Positions 63,844 to 64,000 of a stretch of DNA of 64,000 nt are shown here, in pieces. Positions within the stretch are counted from its first letter, which is position 1. Each line of letters starts with the position of its first letter. The stretch spans positions 993,241-1,057,240 of the forward strand of contig NZ_LBMK01000001.1 in the NCBI RefSeq assembly GCF_001005295.1, read 5' to 3'. The stretch comes from Streptomyces yangpuensis. Its GTDB lineage: Bacteria; Actinomycetota; Actinomycetes; Streptomycetales; Streptomycetaceae. The notes under the pieces are model-generated. The model made no database searches, was not told the origin of the DNA, and saw only the letters and a list, made by a program, of their open reading frames with translations. The position numbers were made by a program, and so were the translations under genes.

Positions 63844-64000
63844 CTAGTCGCCGAGCTCCGTCGCGTAGGGGGGTTCGGCTCCGGGTCGAGTGCAGGTCAG
63901 AGCTGCCGCGTGGGCGGCGTAGGCCAGGATGTCCGGCCAGTCCACCGGGCCGCCCGGGGCCGCCGTCAGGCGGTGCAGCAGGGCCGCGTTGACCGTGTCG
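63844..64000 (-). CDS. PfkB-family sugar kinase, C-terminal end (5' end outside window)
   Basis: Read on the minus strand, about 51 residues end at a TAG (63844-63846). The segment WPDILAYAAHAAALTCTRPGAEPP is the characteristic C-terminal helix and loop of fructokinase-like PfkB proteins (AAALTCTR-G). The rest lies beyond the window. The sugar substrate cannot be judged from this part. Confidence 0.75.
   Translation of the reverse strand, partial: DTVNAALLHRLTAAPGGPVDWPDILAYAAHAAALTCTRPGAEPPYATELGD

Overview
The window is a stretch of core chromosome from a high-GC actinomycete, almost certainly Streptomyces. The evidence is the very high GC with third-position G/C bias, many GTG starts, leaderless promoters with TAnnnT boxes 6-8 bases from the start codon, a chaplin, and small Streptomyces-specific families (SPW_0924, DUF6343, DUF4184). 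From memory the gene order pyk - pdtaR - liv - polA - rpsA - coaE - uvrB - terC - uvrA matches the SCO2014-to-SCO1958 part of S. coelicolor. I see no biosynthetic cluster, phage, CRISPR array or intact IS.

Layout. 1-6.8 kb: end of an unknown gene, exported 5'-nucleotidase, SIMPL protein, pyruvate kinase, a MarR-type regulator behind a SoxR-type promoter, a GNAT acetyltransferase, and a solitary HTH/LAGLIDADG protein beside an odd tRNA with anticodon CAA. 6.9-13.9 kb: ANTAR response regulator PdtaR and a branched-chain amino-acid ABC operon (livJ-H-M-G-F). 13.9-28.9 kb: lipoprotein, thioesterase, YdeP-type molybdo-oxidoreductase, polA, DUF4184 membrane protein, lytic transglycosylase, zinc-ribbon protein, SPW_0924 and DUF3068 pair, hrpB helicase and a methyltransferase. 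29-33 kb: rpsA, PAC2, coaE and a TPR protein. 33-42.6 kb: small exported and membrane proteins, a membrane-anchored XRE regulator, a SNF2-SWIM operon, HAD protein, chaplin, DUF2293 and a cupin. 42.6-51.4 kb: WGR-propeller protein, a degenerate uridine-kinase-like protein, a 100-bp higher-order repeat array, the psuG-psuK pair for pseudouridine breakdown, a frameshifted methyltransferase, cupin, MFS pump, ogt and GDPD. 51.6-64 kb: uvrB, TerD, TerD-FtsK-like fusion, manganese riboswitch with terC, MFS transporter, MBL hydrolase, mycothiol-dependent isomerase-like protein, uvrA and the end of a sugar kinase.

The most interesting signal is regulatory. Four genes carry an exact or near-exact copy of the RecA-independent DNA-damage promoter known from mycobacteria as the PafBC-dependent RecA-NDp (tTGTCRGTG-N8-TAnnnT), and a fifth has a degenerate copy. 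The genes are polA, the SNF2-SWIM operon, the WGR-propeller gene, uvrB, and weakly ogt. Known repair genes sharing this box with two poorly understood loci argues that the SNF2-SWIM pair and the WGR protein belong to the DNA-damage response.

Other points worth following: a SoxR-like operator inside a 19-bp promoter spacer ahead of marR; an rpsA leader that can pair with its own Shine-Dalgarno; a yybP-ykoY riboswitch ahead of terC inside a ter gene group; a 197-bp inverted-repeat element supplying the stop codon of DUF2293; a common intergenic repeat translated in frame inside hrpB; and a class I tRNA body carrying a leucine anticodon. All functions are read from sequence by eye; no searches or folding programs were run.
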